Positions 1 to 9,124 of a stretch of DNA of 64,000 nt are shown piece after piece. The translations under genes and the position numbers were made by a program. Within the stretch, counting starts at the first letter, position 1. Each line of letters starts with the position of its first letter. The DNA comes from Gemmatimonadota bacterium. Its GTDB lineage: Bacteria; Gemmatimonadota; Gemmatimonadetes; Longimicrobiales; Gaopeijiaceae. The stretch is taken from contig JAJDXG010000029.1 of NCBI GenBank assembly GCA_022823365.1, positions 1 to 64,000 on the forward strand, read 5' to 3'. The notes below the pieces were generated by a model. That model searched no databases. It was not told where the DNA came from and worked only from the letters and a program-made list of their open reading frames with translations.

Positions 1-174
1 CCATTCAAGTCCGTTCCTCCCGCTTTCGCGGCACGGTCCAGCAGGGTCCAGCACAACGGCAGGAAACGCAGATCGTGCAGTCCTGTATGTAGTTAGAAGA
101 CTTCCTGCCGGGATTCAGGCCACCAACAGTCCGCTGGGCCAGCAAAAGACCATACCCTCGCAAGTCTGTCGCGC
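1..174. other. leader before the ABC operon
   Basis: No gene is recognised here. The reading frame of the following ATPase is open back to about position 97 without an ATG. A few more N-terminal residues may therefore come from a non-ATG start such as CTG at 166. The segment may hold the operon promoter, but no convincing -35/-10 pair was seen. Confidence 0.4.
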
Positions 175-1032
175 GTGACGCACCGGTACGGGCCGGTGGT
201 CGCGCTGGACGGGCTCGATCTGGAAGTCCGCCGGGGCGAGGTGCTGGGGGTGCTTGGCCCCAACGGCGCCGGCAAGACCACCGCCATCAGCCTCCTCCTC
301 GGGAGCCTGGGCGTGCAGGAGGGCGCGGCGAGCGTGTTCGGCCTGGCACCCGGAGCGGCGGAGGTGCGGGTTCGGCGGGGCGCGATGCTCCAGATCTCGG
401 GCATCTCCGCGAACTTGTCCGTGCGCGAGCACATTGAGCTCTTTCGCGCATACTATCCGGCGCCGCTTCCGACCGCGCGCCTGCTTTCCATGGCCGGCCT
501 CGAGAAGCTCGCCCAGCGCCGGTACGGGAAGCTCTCCGGGGGTCAGAAGCAGCGGGTGATGTTCGCCCTGGCGCTGGCCGGCGATCCCGAACTCCTGTTC
601 CTGGACGAGCCCACCACGGGGCTCGACGTGGATGCGCGGCATCGGCTGTGGAGCGAGATCCGGGGCCTCAGGGAGTCCGGGCGCACCACCGTCCTCACGA
701 CGCACAACCTAGACGAGGCGGACGCGCTCGCCGACCGCGTGGTGGTCATCCACAACGGGCGGCGGATCGCGGAGGGCACCCCGGCGGAGATCAAGTCGCG
801 CACGGCGGGGCGTCTCGTGCGCTGCGTCACCCGGATCCGGCCCGACGAGGTCGCGAGCCTGCCCGGCGTGATCGAGGCCCGGTCCCGCGGGCGGCATCTG
901 GAGGCCCTGACGACACAGCCCGAGGACCTGGTCCGGGAGCTGCTCGCCCGCGACGAGGCGCTGGCGGATCTCACCGTCGTGGCCGCCGGGCTCGAAGATG
1001 CGTTTCTCGCGCTGACGCGGGCTACCAAATGA
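175..1032 (+). CDS. ABC transporter ATP-binding protein
   Basis: This is the cytoplasmic ATPase subunit of an ABC-2-type exporter. The Walker A motif GPNGAGKTT is at residues 28-36, the signature LSGGQ at 120-124, Walker B LLFLDEP starts near 141, and an H-loop TTHNLDEA follows. The C-terminal 80 residues form the extra domain typical of DrrA/CcmA-like ATPases. The GTG start at 175 leaves the protein short at the first beta strand, so an upstream non-ATG start is possible. Its TGA overlaps the ATG of the permease (ATGA), showing translational coupling. The substrate cannot be told from sequence; a drug, lipid or polysaccharide export role would fit the family. Confidence 0.93.
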   Translation: MTHRYGPVVALDGLDLEVRRGEVLGVLGPNGAGKTTAISLLLGSLGVQEGAASVFGLAPGAAEVRVRRGAMLQISGISANLSVREHIELFRAYYPAPLPTARLLSMAGLEKLAQRRYGKLSGGQKQRVMFALALAGDPELLFLDEPTTGLDVDARHRLWSEIRGLRESGRTTVLTTHNLDEADALADRVVVIHNGRRIAEGTPAEIKSRTAGRLVRCVTRIRPDEVASLPGVIEARSRGRHLEALTTQPEDLVRELLARDEALADLTVVAAGLEDAFLALTRATK

Positions 1033-1805
1033 CCCCGGGCCGGCGCTTCCGGATCTACCTGCTGGAGGCGCGCTTCCAGGTCGTGGAGACGCTGCGGGAG
1101 CCCATGTTCGCCATCCCCACGCTGACGTTCCCGCTCATCTTCTACCTGTTCTTCGGCGTGATCATGGGCGCTCGCGGGGTGTCGCTGGCCGTGCCGACCT
1201 ACGTGCTGGCGACATACGGCGTCTTCGGCGTCCTCGGCCCGGCGCTCTTCGGCTTCGGAGCCGGGCTCGCGAACGAACGCGACACCGGCGTCCTGCTCCT
1301 GAAGCAGACCACGCCCATGCCCGCGGGCGCCTACCTGTTCGCCAAGGTCATGGCGGCGCTGATCTTCGGCGCGGTCGTCGTGGCGGCGCTGTTCCTGATG
1401 GCCGCGCACGCGGCGGGGGTGGCCCTCTACCGCTGGCAGTGGTTCGCGCTGGCCGGGGTGCTGCTCGCCGGCGTGATCCCGTTCTGCGCCCTGGGCCTGG
1501 CGATCGGCGCATGGGCGAGGGGACGCTCAGCCGTCGCCGTGGTCAACCTCGTCTTCCTGCCCATGGCCATGCTCTCCGGGCTCTGGCTCCCCATCTACAT
1601 GTTCCCGGATGTCATGCAGGACATCGCGCTCGCGCTTCCCGCCTATCACCACGCGCAGCTCGCGCTCAAGGTCATCGCAATGGACGCCGGGCAGTCGGTC
1701 CGGATGCACCTCGCGGTTCTGGTGGCCGAAACGCTCGTCTTCCTCGCCGTGGCGGCCCTCGGGTTCCGCCGCGCGGACAGTTTCTCGATGAGGAGATCCC
1801 GATGA
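1029..1805 (+). CDS. ABC-2 type transporter permease
   Basis: This is a 258-residue membrane protein with about six hydrophobic segments, the size and layout of ABC-2 permeases that pair with the preceding ATPase. I chose ATG 1029 because it overlaps the ATPase stop. A longer in-frame extension to 648 is only a shadow of the ATPase gene. The N-terminal cytoplasmic helix (YLLEARFQVVETLREP) resembles the coupling region of this family. Its own stop overlaps the ATG of the amidohydrolase, so the three genes form one coupled unit. The substrate is unknown. Confidence 0.92.
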   Translation: MTPGRRFRIYLLEARFQVVETLREPMFAIPTLTFPLIFYLFFGVIMGARGVSLAVPTYVLATYGVFGVLGPALFGFGAGLANERDTGVLLLKQTTPMPAGAYLFAKVMAALIFGAVVVAALFLMAAHAAGVALYRWQWFALAGVLLAGVIPFCALGLAIGAWARGRSAVAVVNLVFLPMAMLSGLWLPIYMFPDVMQDIALALPAYHHAQLALKVIAMDAGQSVRMHLAVLVAETLVFLAVAALGFRRADSFSMRRSR

Positions 1806-3610
1806 AGAGTGCACGTCATCTCGTTGGCCGCAGCCTGACCTGGCTCGTGGTCGGGGTCGCAATCTTCACAGGCGTGCTCGCGACGCTGCCGGTGCCGCAG
1901 GCCGCGGAGGGCCCGGCCCGGGGCGTTCCCGAGGAGACGTTCGCGATCGTGGATGTCACGGCCTTCGACGGGGAGGCCTTCCGGCAGGGATGGGACGTGT
2001 GGGTCGAGGAGGGGAGGATCCGGCACGCCGGCCCGAGGCTCGACCTGCCCGACGACCTCCCGCGCCTGGACGGGCGGGGCCACACGCTGATCCCGGGGCT
2101 GATCGACGGCCACGTGCACAGCTTCCCGTCCACGCTGGGCGACGCGCTGCGCTTCGGGGTGACCACGGTGCTGGACCAGTCCACGGACCCGGCCTTCGCC
2201 GCGGCGGTGCGGCCCGCGCGCGAGGAGGTGGGGCGCGGCACCGGGGCGGACCTCTTCTCCGCCGGCATGACCGCGACCGCCCCGGAAGGGCACGGCACGC
2301 AGTACGGGATCCCCGTGGAGACGCTGACCGGCCCGGACGAGGCCGCGGAGTGGGTGAGGGCGCGCAAGGCCGAGGGCTCCGACTGGATCAAGATCATCTA
2401 CGAGGACGGCAGCGCCTTCGACATGGAGATCCCGTCGCTCGACGGAGAGACGGTCGCCGCGGTCATCGAGGCCGCGCACGCGGAGGGACTCGCCGCCGTG
2501 GTGCACGTGAGCACTTTCGAGACGGCTCTCGAAGCGATGGCCTTCGGCGCCGACGGCCTGGTGCACGTGTGGCGCGACGAGGTCGTCTCCGAAGCGGACG
2601 CCCGGCGCTTTGCGGAGGCGGACATCTTCGTGGTCCCGACGCTTTCGGTCATGGTTCCGGCCGAAGATTCCGACGTGGCGGAGCTGGTGCGCGAGACCGA
2701 CGAGGCGATGCTCTCGGCGATTCAGCGGCAGACGCTCTCCGCTCGCTTCCCGGGCGGCCTCGCGGAGGGCGGAGACGTGGCGATGGAGAACGTCCGCAGG
2801 CTGCGCGCGGCCGGAGTGCGGCTGGTCGCGGGCACGGACAGCCCGAACCCGGGAACCGGGACGGGAATCTCCATGCACGGCGAGCTGCGCCTGCTCGCGC
2901 GCGCCGGCATGGGAAGCGCGGAGGCGCTGGCGGCGGCGACGTCGGTGGCGGCGGACGCGTTCGGCGTCGCGGAGCGCGGCCGGATCGCCGAAGGCCATCT
3001 CGCCGACCTGGTGCTGGCGCGCGCCGACCTCGAGGAAGATGTGTCGCGCAGCCACGACATCGTCGCGATCTGGAAGGATGGGTACCTCGTGGATCGGGCG
3101 GTCGCCTCCGCGGGGGCCGGGCCTGGGGCCGAGATCGCGCGCGCCCCCGCGGCAACCCTGGTCGCGGACTTCGAGGACGGGTTCGAGGCGAGCTTCGGCG
3201 CATGGGATGTGACGACGGACAAGCTGACCGGCGGCTCCTCCACCGCGAACGTGGCCGTGCGCGACGGCGCGCTGGTGGTCACCGGCGAGATCGCCCCGGG
3301 AACCGCCTTCCCCTGGGCGGGCGTGATCTGGATGCCCGGCGAGCAGCCCATGCAGCCCGTGGACTTCTCCGGCCGGGAGGCGACGCGGGGGGATGGGCGG
3401 CAGTACTCGGTGATGCTGATCAGCAGCGCGGAGCCGGCCGGGCCGCCGCCCACCATGACGTTCATCGCGCCCGAGGAGTGGACCCAGGTGGAGATCAGGC
3501 TGGAGGATTTCCCGACGGCCACGCCGGAAGTCATTGCGGGGCTGGCGTTTGTGGCGGAGGGGCCGGTTGGCACCTTCACGTTTGAGGTGGATGAGGTGGA
3601 GGTGCGGTGA
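1802..3610 (+). CDS. secreted amidohydrolase with C-terminal CIA30-like domain
   Basis: A metal-dependent amidohydrolase, probably periplasmic or membrane-anchored through an N-terminal hydrophobic segment (residues 14-30). The HxH metal motif is at 104-106 (GLIDGHVHSF), further His residues lie in AVVHVS and GLVHVW, and the catalytic Asp is about residue 346 (AGTDSPNPG). From about residue 453 a CIA30/NDUFAF1-like beta-sandwich follows. ATG 1802 sits behind GAGGAGAT and overlaps the permease stop. Compared with its partial copy at 11911-12719, this gene lacks 12 nt, removing the four residues IRFQ from a conserved strand (SGREA-TRGDG). The natural substrate is unknown; prolidase-like dipeptides or cyclic amides are family possibilities. 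Confidence 0.9.
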   Translation: MKSARHLVGRSLTWLVVGVAIFTGVLATLPVPQAAEGPARGVPEETFAIVDVTAFDGEAFRQGWDVWVEEGRIRHAGPRLDLPDDLPRLDGRGHTLIPGLIDGHVHSFPSTLGDALRFGVTTVLDQSTDPAFAAAVRPAREEVGRGTGADLFSAGMTATAPEGHGTQYGIPVETLTGPDEAAEWVRARKAEGSDWIKIIYEDGSAFDMEIPSLDGETVAAVIEAAHAEGLAAVVHVSTFETALEAMAFGADGLVHVWRDEVVSEADARRFAEADIFVVPTLSVMVPAEDSDVAELVRETDEAMLSAIQRQTLSARFPGGLAEGGDVAMENVRRLRAAGVRLVAGTDSPNPGTGTGISMHGELRLLARAGMGSAEALAAATSVAADAFGVAERGRIAEGHLADLVLARADLEEDVSRSHDIVAIWKDGYLVDRAVASAGAGPGAEIARAPAATLVADFEDGFEASFGAWDVTTDKLTGGSSTANVAVRDGALVVTGEIAPGTAFPWAGVIWMPGEQPMQPVDFSGREATRGDGRQYSVMLISSAEPAGPPPTMTFIAPEEWTQVEIRLEDFPTATPEVIAGLAFVAEGPVGTFTFEVDEVEVR

Positions 3611-3711
3611 TATCGGCGCCGGGGTTCCGGCCCGACTCGGGGCCCAGGCAACCAACGGGGCGGGTCGAGCCATCAAATGCCTGGCTGGTCGAAGACATCG
3701 GTCATTCAGAC

Positions 3712-4815
3712 ATGAGGACACAACCGACCATGATCGACCCGGGATCCCGTGGCCGCGCCGGGGCCAGGCAATTGTCACTGCTGGTTGCCGCGTTTTTGTC
3801 GTTCAGCTGCGACCAGGAGCCGCGGACCGCGACCGACATGCAATGCGGCCCCCATCCAGAGGACATCGCCATACGGGACTTCGCGGGCGCGTTCACCCCA
3901 CTTGAGCCTCTGGTGTTCGGCGCTACCGGCCCCGCCGCCGTGCTATCCATCAGGACTCTGAGTGTTTCGCCGTCCGGCCAACTCCTTCTGACAGACAGCC
4001 GCAGCTTGAACCTGAAGGTTGCCGACGGCGAAGGGCGGATCGTCCAGGTGATCGGGGGTGAAGGCGAGGGTCCGGGCGAATTCACGGCTCTCATCGGCGC
4101 CGTCTTCCTGTCGGACGACCGGATCCTGACCCTCGATGCCGGCAGAGTGCTCGCGACGCTTTTCGACGCGACGGGCGAGGTCCTGAGCACCTTCCCGCTT
4201 CAGGACCAGTTGGACCCGAGAACCGTGGTGGCCATCGATGAATCCGCCTTCCTCATCGGAGGCATGGTCAGCACGCCCGGGGAAGGGAATGACATGGCCA
4301 GGATCTATTCCCTCGACGGAACCAGCTCGGAATCTTTCCTTCCCGCCGACCAGCTCCTCTTCGATACCCGGATGATCGTCGATGGTGTTTGGGCGGTCGC
4401 CCTGCCGGGCGGCTCGCTGGCCCTGGGGCTCGATGTGACACCGGCGGCTCATCTGTTCTCCGAGACCGGCACTCACATCTGCACGCAGGCGTCGGAGCCG
4501 CCTGAGTGGTCGCAGTTGCTGCCGCGCGACGAGCCGGTTGCCATGGATCAGGCGACGCGCGAGTGGATCCAGCAAGCGACCATGACCATCGGCGCCGCGC
4601 ATGTCGGCGGCAGCCTGTACAGACAGTACCGGAGTTCCGGAGACAACGGCGTGTCGTTGCTGGCCGAATATGATGCCGATCTGAGTCTGCAGAACGTCTA
4701 CACCGCGGTTCCGGGCCGGTTGGTCGGGGGCGATGACGAAACGCTGTTCTTTCTTGGCGATGAGTCGGTTGATGAGACACGAGTCTGGAGATTTCGAGCG
4801 CCGCAGGGACAATAG
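3712..4815 (+). CDS. 6-bladed beta-propeller lipoprotein
   Basis: The predicted lipoprotein has a signal peptide ending in a lipobox (LSFSC). It is followed by NHL/6-bladed propeller blades such as LSVSPSGQLLLTDS, IGGEGEGPGEF and FLSDDRILTLDAG. The GEGEGPGEF motif is typical of the 6-bladed propeller lipoproteins that are abundant in Gemmatimonadota and Bacteroidota. The start is ATG 3712 or ATG 3730; both keep the signal peptide, and the frame is open further upstream without obvious coding sense. The gene lies between the intact amidohydrolase and a 36-bp copy of that gene's 3' end (4871-4906), so it may be cargo of an insertion. Its ligand and role are unknown. Confidence 0.8.
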   Translation: MRTQPTMIDPGSRGRAGARQLSLLVAAFLSFSCDQEPRTATDMQCGPHPEDIAIRDFAGAFTPLEPLVFGATGPAAVLSIRTLSVSPSGQLLLTDSRSLNLKVADGEGRIVQVIGGEGEGPGEFTALIGAVFLSDDRILTLDAGRVLATLFDATGEVLSTFPLQDQLDPRTVVAIDESAFLIGGMVSTPGEGNDMARIYSLDGTSSESFLPADQLLFDTRMIVDGVWAVALPGGSLALGLDVTPAAHLFSETGTHICTQASEPPEWSQLLPRDEPVAMDQATREWIQQATMTIGAAHVGGSLYRQYRSSGDNGVSLLAEYDADLSLQNVYTAVPGRLVGGDDETLFFLGDESVDETRVWRFRAPQGQ

Positions 4816-4870
4816 GTCATCCGGCGCCTGCCATCCGAACGATCAGCGGCTTGGACCAGAGCGGACTGGG

Positions 4871-4906
4871 TTCTCGTTCGAGGTGGATGAGGTGGAGGTG
4901 AGGTGA
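4871..4906 (+). pseudogene. 36-bp relic of the amidohydrolase 3' end
   Basis: Reading in frame to TGA at 4904-4906 gives FSFEVDEVEVR, matching the last residues FTFEVDEVEVR of the amidohydrolase ending at 3610. Upstream of 4871 the similarity stops. It has no start and is not a gene. It marks a duplication junction just after the propeller lipoprotein. Confidence 0.75.
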
Positions 4907-4949
4907 GGGGGGCGTCAGGTCCACTATGAATGGTCGAGCTGAACTCGAT

Positions 4950-5720
4950 CTATATCATATCAATCAGATGGTGGGTAGCGTCTCGAATCCCGGAGCGACG
5001 AGTGCTATCCAGGACACGTCTTCCAAAGTACTTGACGAAGATGGCGTGCTCCTGGTAAGCGTCGGGATCAGCGCAGTACGCACCAATCCTTCCTATCAGT
5101 CCTGCGATCCAGTCGGCCGCCTGAACGGTCTGGTACCGATTGCTTTCCACCTGAAATGGCGGCTCAAGGAGCTGTCGGCGTGGCTCAGGGCCCCCAAACA
5201 TGCTCTGTCCTGCTGCGGTGACGATCTCCGAACGCTGGCTGTGCTCGTCGAGGACGAGGACAAACTTGCTTTTCGGGGTGCAGTCGTCCTGGCAGAACTG
5301 ATCGATTCGCTTGATTGATTCCACGAGGACCAGCCGATACAGCCTGCTGTCCGTGAGTCCTCCTTCTTCTGGTGCCCTCTTCTCGACCCCAACGTAGAAA
5401 ACGAGACCGCCGAGGTTGGTTATCTGGGCGAGCAATCGGTTGGTTAGCCGTCTGAGTTGAGGATAGCGGGTCATGTTGGCGACGGTGTAAAGGCGGGATC
5501 CCTTCTTCTCCCATCGCGCGGCGATCTTGCCTGACCGGGTGATCTCGGACGCGAACATTTCGTTCTTGCGCTGGAACACCCACGTTGCGAACCAGCGCAC
5601 CTTCGCGGCAGGGATCACGAATCCTGCGAGTCCGAAGATCGGGCTATCGTTGTGTCGCGCGTGGTCTCGGCTGATGTAGCGACCGATGTGGCCGAACTCG
5701 TCCAGATACGCGAAGTACAT
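4950..5720 (-). CDS. DUF3800 domain protein
   Basis: A 256-residue cytoplasmic protein of the DUF3800 family. These are predicted RNase H-like nucleases, often found in mobile or defence regions. Family hallmarks seen are MYFAYLDEFGHIG at the N-terminus with the acidic pair DE at 7-8, FVLVLDEHSQ in the middle and a QAADWIAG motif near the C-terminus. I start at ATG 5720 because the motif begins there; the longer frame to 5813 adds 31 residues without family similarity. The codon use is less GC-biased than the flanking genes. It stands alone on the minus strand, downstream of an outer-membrane protein gene. Biochemical function is unproven. Confidence 0.8.
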   Translation of the reverse strand: MYFAYLDEFGHIGRYISRDHARHNDSPIFGLAGFVIPAAKVRWFATWVFQRKNEMFASEITRSGKIAARWEKKGSRLYTVANMTRYPQLRRLTNRLLAQITNLGGLVFYVGVEKRAPEEGGLTDSRLYRLVLVESIKRIDQFCQDDCTPKSKFVLVLDEHSQRSEIVTAAGQSMFGGPEPRRQLLEPPFQVESNRYQTVQAADWIAGLIGRIGAYCADPDAYQEHAIFVKYFGRRVLDSTRRSGIRDATHHLIDMI

Positions 5721-5896
5721 CGGTTTCCCAATCCTGCCCAAGGTGAACAGAAACACGAAGACCCGCGCCGGAGCGCGGGCCTCGGAAAGGGGGCAGTGCG
5801 ATGGCTTGGCCATGCGCAGGTGCGTCCCGACCGGACGCTAGCAGCCTACTCTTGCGCTTGTCAAGGGTATCAGAAGGCCGCGCCGCCCGCGGCCCT

Positions 5897-8179
5897 CTAG
5901 AAGAACGCTCCGTCCAGCAAGTGCAGCCTGAGAACGGCTTCGGGGCCACCCTGCCTGCCGCGACGCAGCCCTCTGGCCGCATCCAGCCGAAGGAGGCCGT
6001 CCATGAAGACGAGTCCGGCGCCCAGCGCGTAGAAGTCCTCGCCTCCGGTCGAGGCCCAGTCGGTGAACAGGGAGAGGCGGAGGAAGCGGATCGGCCGCTG
6101 CAGATCCAGCCTGGCCATCCGGATTCGAGACGCCCGCACCGCTTCCGCGTGGCCTCGCAGCCAGTTTCCGCTGCCACCGATGCGCCACAGGTCCTGGAGC
6201 GCCGGGTCTCCCCACACGCGCGCGGCCGCGGCCTGCATTCCCAGCGACATGCGGGAGGGGAGCGGGATCAGCAGCGCCCCCTCGATGACCGCCCGTACAT
6301 GCGGGTTGTCACCGGCGCTGGCCCGGACGCTCGCGCGGCCGCCCCCGCCGAACGATCCGCTTGCGGGGCCGCCCCACCAGGGCCTCCAAGCAACACCGGC
6401 ACCGACCCGGTTGCGCCTGTCGTCGGTCCCGATGTCGGTGTCCTGTTCGGCAAAGAGACGGAGGGAGAGCCAGTTCCGCTCGCTCGCGGGCGACAGGATC
6501 CGGATCGTGGCGCCGTGCGACCAATGGAAGTCCGCAGGGTCTCCGGTCACGTAGAGGCCGGGAGTGCCGGTGCCTCCCTCCCCCGGGTCGGAGTCCCGCA
6601 GCGCGCGGTAGAACGAGACGAACATCCTGTGGCCCGGGCGGTCGTGCAGCAGCGTAAGGTCGATGTCCGGCAGCTCCAGGCGCGCAGTGCCGACCCTAGC
6701 CGTCAACGCCGCCCGTCCCCAGCCGAAGTCGCGCTGCAGACGGGTTCCAACGGACAGATGTTCCACGGGATTGTAGCGCAGGAGCCTCAGCGTCGTGCCC
6801 GGAGAGTCGAAGATCCAGGGACTCGGTGTTTCCGCCGGGTCACCTCCCTCTCCGGTGCCGATGGCGGCGAGTTCCGACGCGATCTGCTCGAGGGTCGCGT
6901 CGTCGACTCCACGATCGTCCTCCCAATAGGTCGGGGGCAGCAGGTCGCTCGATGCCAGGGCCTGCCGGTCCGCGGGTGTGATCGTGACCGTCCCGCCGGG
7001 ATCCGTCTCCTCCAGCACCCCGCTGATGCTGTCCCCCTCCTGGCGCCAGAGCCGCAGCGCTTCCGCAGCCGTTGCCGGGATGCCGGCGGCGGTTTCCGCA
7101 CCCCGTTCACGGACATTCTCGATTTCCACGGTCCAGTCGATCGTTCCGGGAATGGGCGGGGGCAGGTACCCGGTGGCGGTGACGCCCTCATCCGCCGTCA
7201 TGTAGCCCCTCCATGTCACGCTGAGGGGCAACCAGTGCCGCAGCTCCCACAGCCCGTAGTCGGCGACCACCGTCGAGATGTCCCATTGGAAGCGGGGCAA
7301 TGCGCCGTTGAACACTCCATTGACCAGTCGGTCGACGAAGCCCGGACGAGCGTCGGATGAATCCGATTCGAGTGCGCTGTCGGAGGGATCGGCCGGGCCG
7401 GTGTCCAAACGCATTCCCGGCCGCCAGCGTCCGCCCCTCCGGAGCTGCCAGGACATTTCCCGGTCGATCCGCTTGGCCAGCCGGTAGGCGACGCGGGCCA
7501 GCCTGAACGACTCCGGGTCGATCCACATGATCGCGGAGACGAGACGGATGCTTCGGTAGCGCGGAATCACGGTGACGGAGACCACTCTCAGCGTGCGATC
7601 ATCGCTGAGTCGCACTGAAAGCGTGTCTCCGGAACGAAACTGGTAGTGGCGCTCGGAGCCCGGCTCCAGCGGACTTCGCGTGATGGGATCGGCCTCCTGA
7701 GGCTGCCCGAGGGCCGCGAAGGCGTAGTGGAAGGGATCACCCAGCGGATCGGCCGCAAAGCGCTCCACCCGTGGCCCGGGGAAGTACTCCGCACGGTCCG
7801 GGCCAAGGGTCGGATCCCGGAACCCCGCCCCGAGGACGTGTACGACGGTGGGTTCCTCACGAGACCACCTGAAACGGGCAGTGCGCCCGCCATCCAGCCA
7901 CGGCCGGTTGCGCCGGTCGCCAGGCAGCTCGAGGGCCATACGCTCCCGGATCACGGCCGTATACGCGTCGATGCCCAGGCGAGCGGTGTCGCGGGTGGCT
8001 TTCAACCCGAGCACAAGTCGACGGGCCGTGTCGTCGAGGTATGCGTCCGGGGCAAGTGCGAGGGGAACGGAATCGCGAGAGACGGCTTCAGGCGTCTGTG
8101 CGGCGACCGTGCCGTGCATGGCGGCGGCCACGAACAGGGCGTGGATCGACCGCAACGTCCGCGCGGTGGTGTCGGTCAT
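5897..8179 (-). CDS. DUF5686-like outer-membrane barrel protein
   Basis: A 760-residue exported protein with a signal peptide (SIHALFVAAAMHGTVAAQ). The N-terminal soluble part has the motif DAYLDDTARRLVLGLK followed by YTAVIRERM. The C-terminal third reads as alternating strands of an outer-membrane barrel. It is a clear paralogue of the C-terminal 700 residues of the protein at 50612-53347, which carries an extra STN domain. The ATG at 8179 shares bases with the TAA stop of the preceding gene fragment (TAATG), so it was once translationally coupled to a second outer-membrane gene that is now broken at 8320. The assignment to DUF5686 is by overall resemblance and is not certain. Confidence 0.78.
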   Translation of the reverse strand: MTDTTARTLRSIHALFVAAAMHGTVAAQTPEAVSRDSVPLALAPDAYLDDTARRLVLGLKATRDTARLGIDAYTAVIRERMALELPGDRRNRPWLDGGRTARFRWSREEPTVVHVLGAGFRDPTLGPDRAEYFPGPRVERFAADPLGDPFHYAFAALGQPQEADPITRSPLEPGSERHYQFRSGDTLSVRLSDDRTLRVVSVTVIPRYRSIRLVSAIMWIDPESFRLARVAYRLAKRIDREMSWQLRRGGRWRPGMRLDTGPADPSDSALESDSSDARPGFVDRLVNGVFNGALPRFQWDISTVVADYGLWELRHWLPLSVTWRGYMTADEGVTATGYLPPPIPGTIDWTVEIENVRERGAETAAGIPATAAEALRLWRQEGDSISGVLEETDPGGTVTITPADRQALASSDLLPPTYWEDDRGVDDATLEQIASELAAIGTGEGGDPAETPSPWIFDSPGTTLRLLRYNPVEHLSVGTRLQRDFGWGRAALTARVGTARLELPDIDLTLLHDRPGHRMFVSFYRALRDSDPGEGGTGTPGLYVTGDPADFHWSHGATIRILSPASERNWLSLRLFAEQDTDIGTDDRRNRVGAGVAWRPWWGGPASGSFGGGGRASVRASAGDNPHVRAVIEGALLIPLPSRMSLGMQAAAARVWGDPALQDLWRIGGSGNWLRGHAEAVRASRIRMARLDLQRPIRFLRLSLFTDWASTGGEDFYALGAGLVFMDGLLRLDAARGLRRGRQGGPEAVLRLHLLDGAFF

Positions 8180-8320
8180 TAGGAATCGGCCGGCAGGATG
8201 CGATACTGGAAGGACACGCCCAGGCTGATACGCGCGGCCGGATCGGCTCGGTCTTCGGATCCGACAGCGGCTTCGGTCGAGATGGTTATTCGGCGGACGG
8301 TCCAACCCACGCCCAGTCCG
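8179..8320 (-). pseudogene. 3' fragment of an outer-membrane barrel gene (copy A)
   Basis: The last ~46 codons of a barrel protein (GLGVGWTVRRITIS then ISLGVSFQYRILPADS) end in a TAA that overlaps the ATG of the DUF5686-like gene. Similarity to copy B (11618-11900) starts exactly at 8320, which is also where the 3' end of the vWA-like gene begins. The rest of the gene is missing here. This looks like a native gene whose upstream part was displaced by the inserted two-gene module. Confidence 0.8.
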
Positions 8321-8324
8321 TGCA

Positions 8325-9122
8325 TCAATTCAGAGTTTGTGCCTGGACCGCATTTAGGCACTCGGCCCACCAGGGAGTGGGCCAAAGGCGCCCCTGCACG
8401 TCGAGTTCCCGGTCGACGTAGTAGACCCAGACGGACCTCAACCGCCCTCCGCCTAAAACCCGCTCGCATTCGCTCCCGGCCCCCGGCGTCAACACCGTAT
8501 CCCCACCATAGTGAGTCGCCAACGTCGAATGCTGGAGCATGTCCGAAACTAACACGAATGAGTCGAGGTCTTCGTGCTGTTGCACTAGGTGTGCCATGGT
8601 CTCGGCAATGGGTGACTGTGCCGCCTGCTCTCGTTGCCTCAGAGAATCGAGTTCCGATTTCACGCCACGGAGGAACCTCCGAAACTCTATTTCCACCGCT
8701 CTGGGGTTCTCATACAGGACGTTCGCCATCGCACCTGGCCTGGGGACGCACCACGACCGTCCACTCTGTTCCGGAATCTGCGCCATCGACTCGGGTAGAC
8801 CGTATATGGATATTTTTTGCAGAAACGGGGCCTGGATCGTATCGCGCGCCCATGAGTCGATCCGGTCGAACGCGGCCTCCGCGTCCGTCGGCGTGATCTC
8901 ATCCGACGTATCGATCAGGATCACCGTATGTCCGGGGACGACTACGCCCTCTCGCTTCTGGGGCCACGTCCCCTGGGGGCAATACCCGTCTGCGTAGTGG
9001 ACACGGAGCCCGTCGGCGTACCACAGCCGATACCCCGCAAAGAACAAACCCAGCACGATGACTACGAGAATGCTCTTCCAGAGCAACGAGGATCCGCCGG
9101 CCTCGTCCGATGTCGAACCCAT
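8325..9122 (-). CDS. membrane-anchored vWA-like protein
   Basis: A 265-residue protein with an N-terminal membrane helix (residues 14-31, LLWKSILVVIVLGLFFAGY) and a soluble domain. Its first strand, HTVILIDTSDEITP, resembles the MIDAS strand of von Willebrand A domains (DxSxS; here DTSDE). A later strand SFVLVSDMLQHS also fits a vWA Rossmann-like fold. A metal-dependent adhesion role is inferred, not proven. It follows the upstream membrane protein with a 2-nt gap, so the two form one operon. Base composition is lower in GC than the surroundings. I do not recognise this family in a named system. Confidence 0.6.
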   Translation of the reverse strand: MGSTSDEAGGSSLLWKSILVVIVLGLFFAGYRLWYADGLRVHYADGYCPQGTWPQKREGVVVPGHTVILIDTSDEITPTDAEAAFDRIDSWARDTIQAPFLQKISIYGLPESMAQIPEQSGRSWCVPRPGAMANVLYENPRAVEIEFRRFLRGVKSELDSLRQREQAAQSPIAETMAHLVQQHEDLDSFVLVSDMLQHSTLATHYGGDTVLTPGAGSECERVLGGGRLRSVWVYYVDRELDVQGRLWPTPWWAECLNAVQAQTLN

Positions 9123-9124
9123 GA

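Noticed and set aside
1646-3778. 710-residue minus-strand frame over the amidohydrolase
   Set aside because: Shadow frame; no family motifs, and the plus strand carries HxH and CIA30 features.
4926-5318. 130-residue plus-strand frame
   Set aside because: Antisense to the DUF3800 gene, whose minus-strand motifs are clear.
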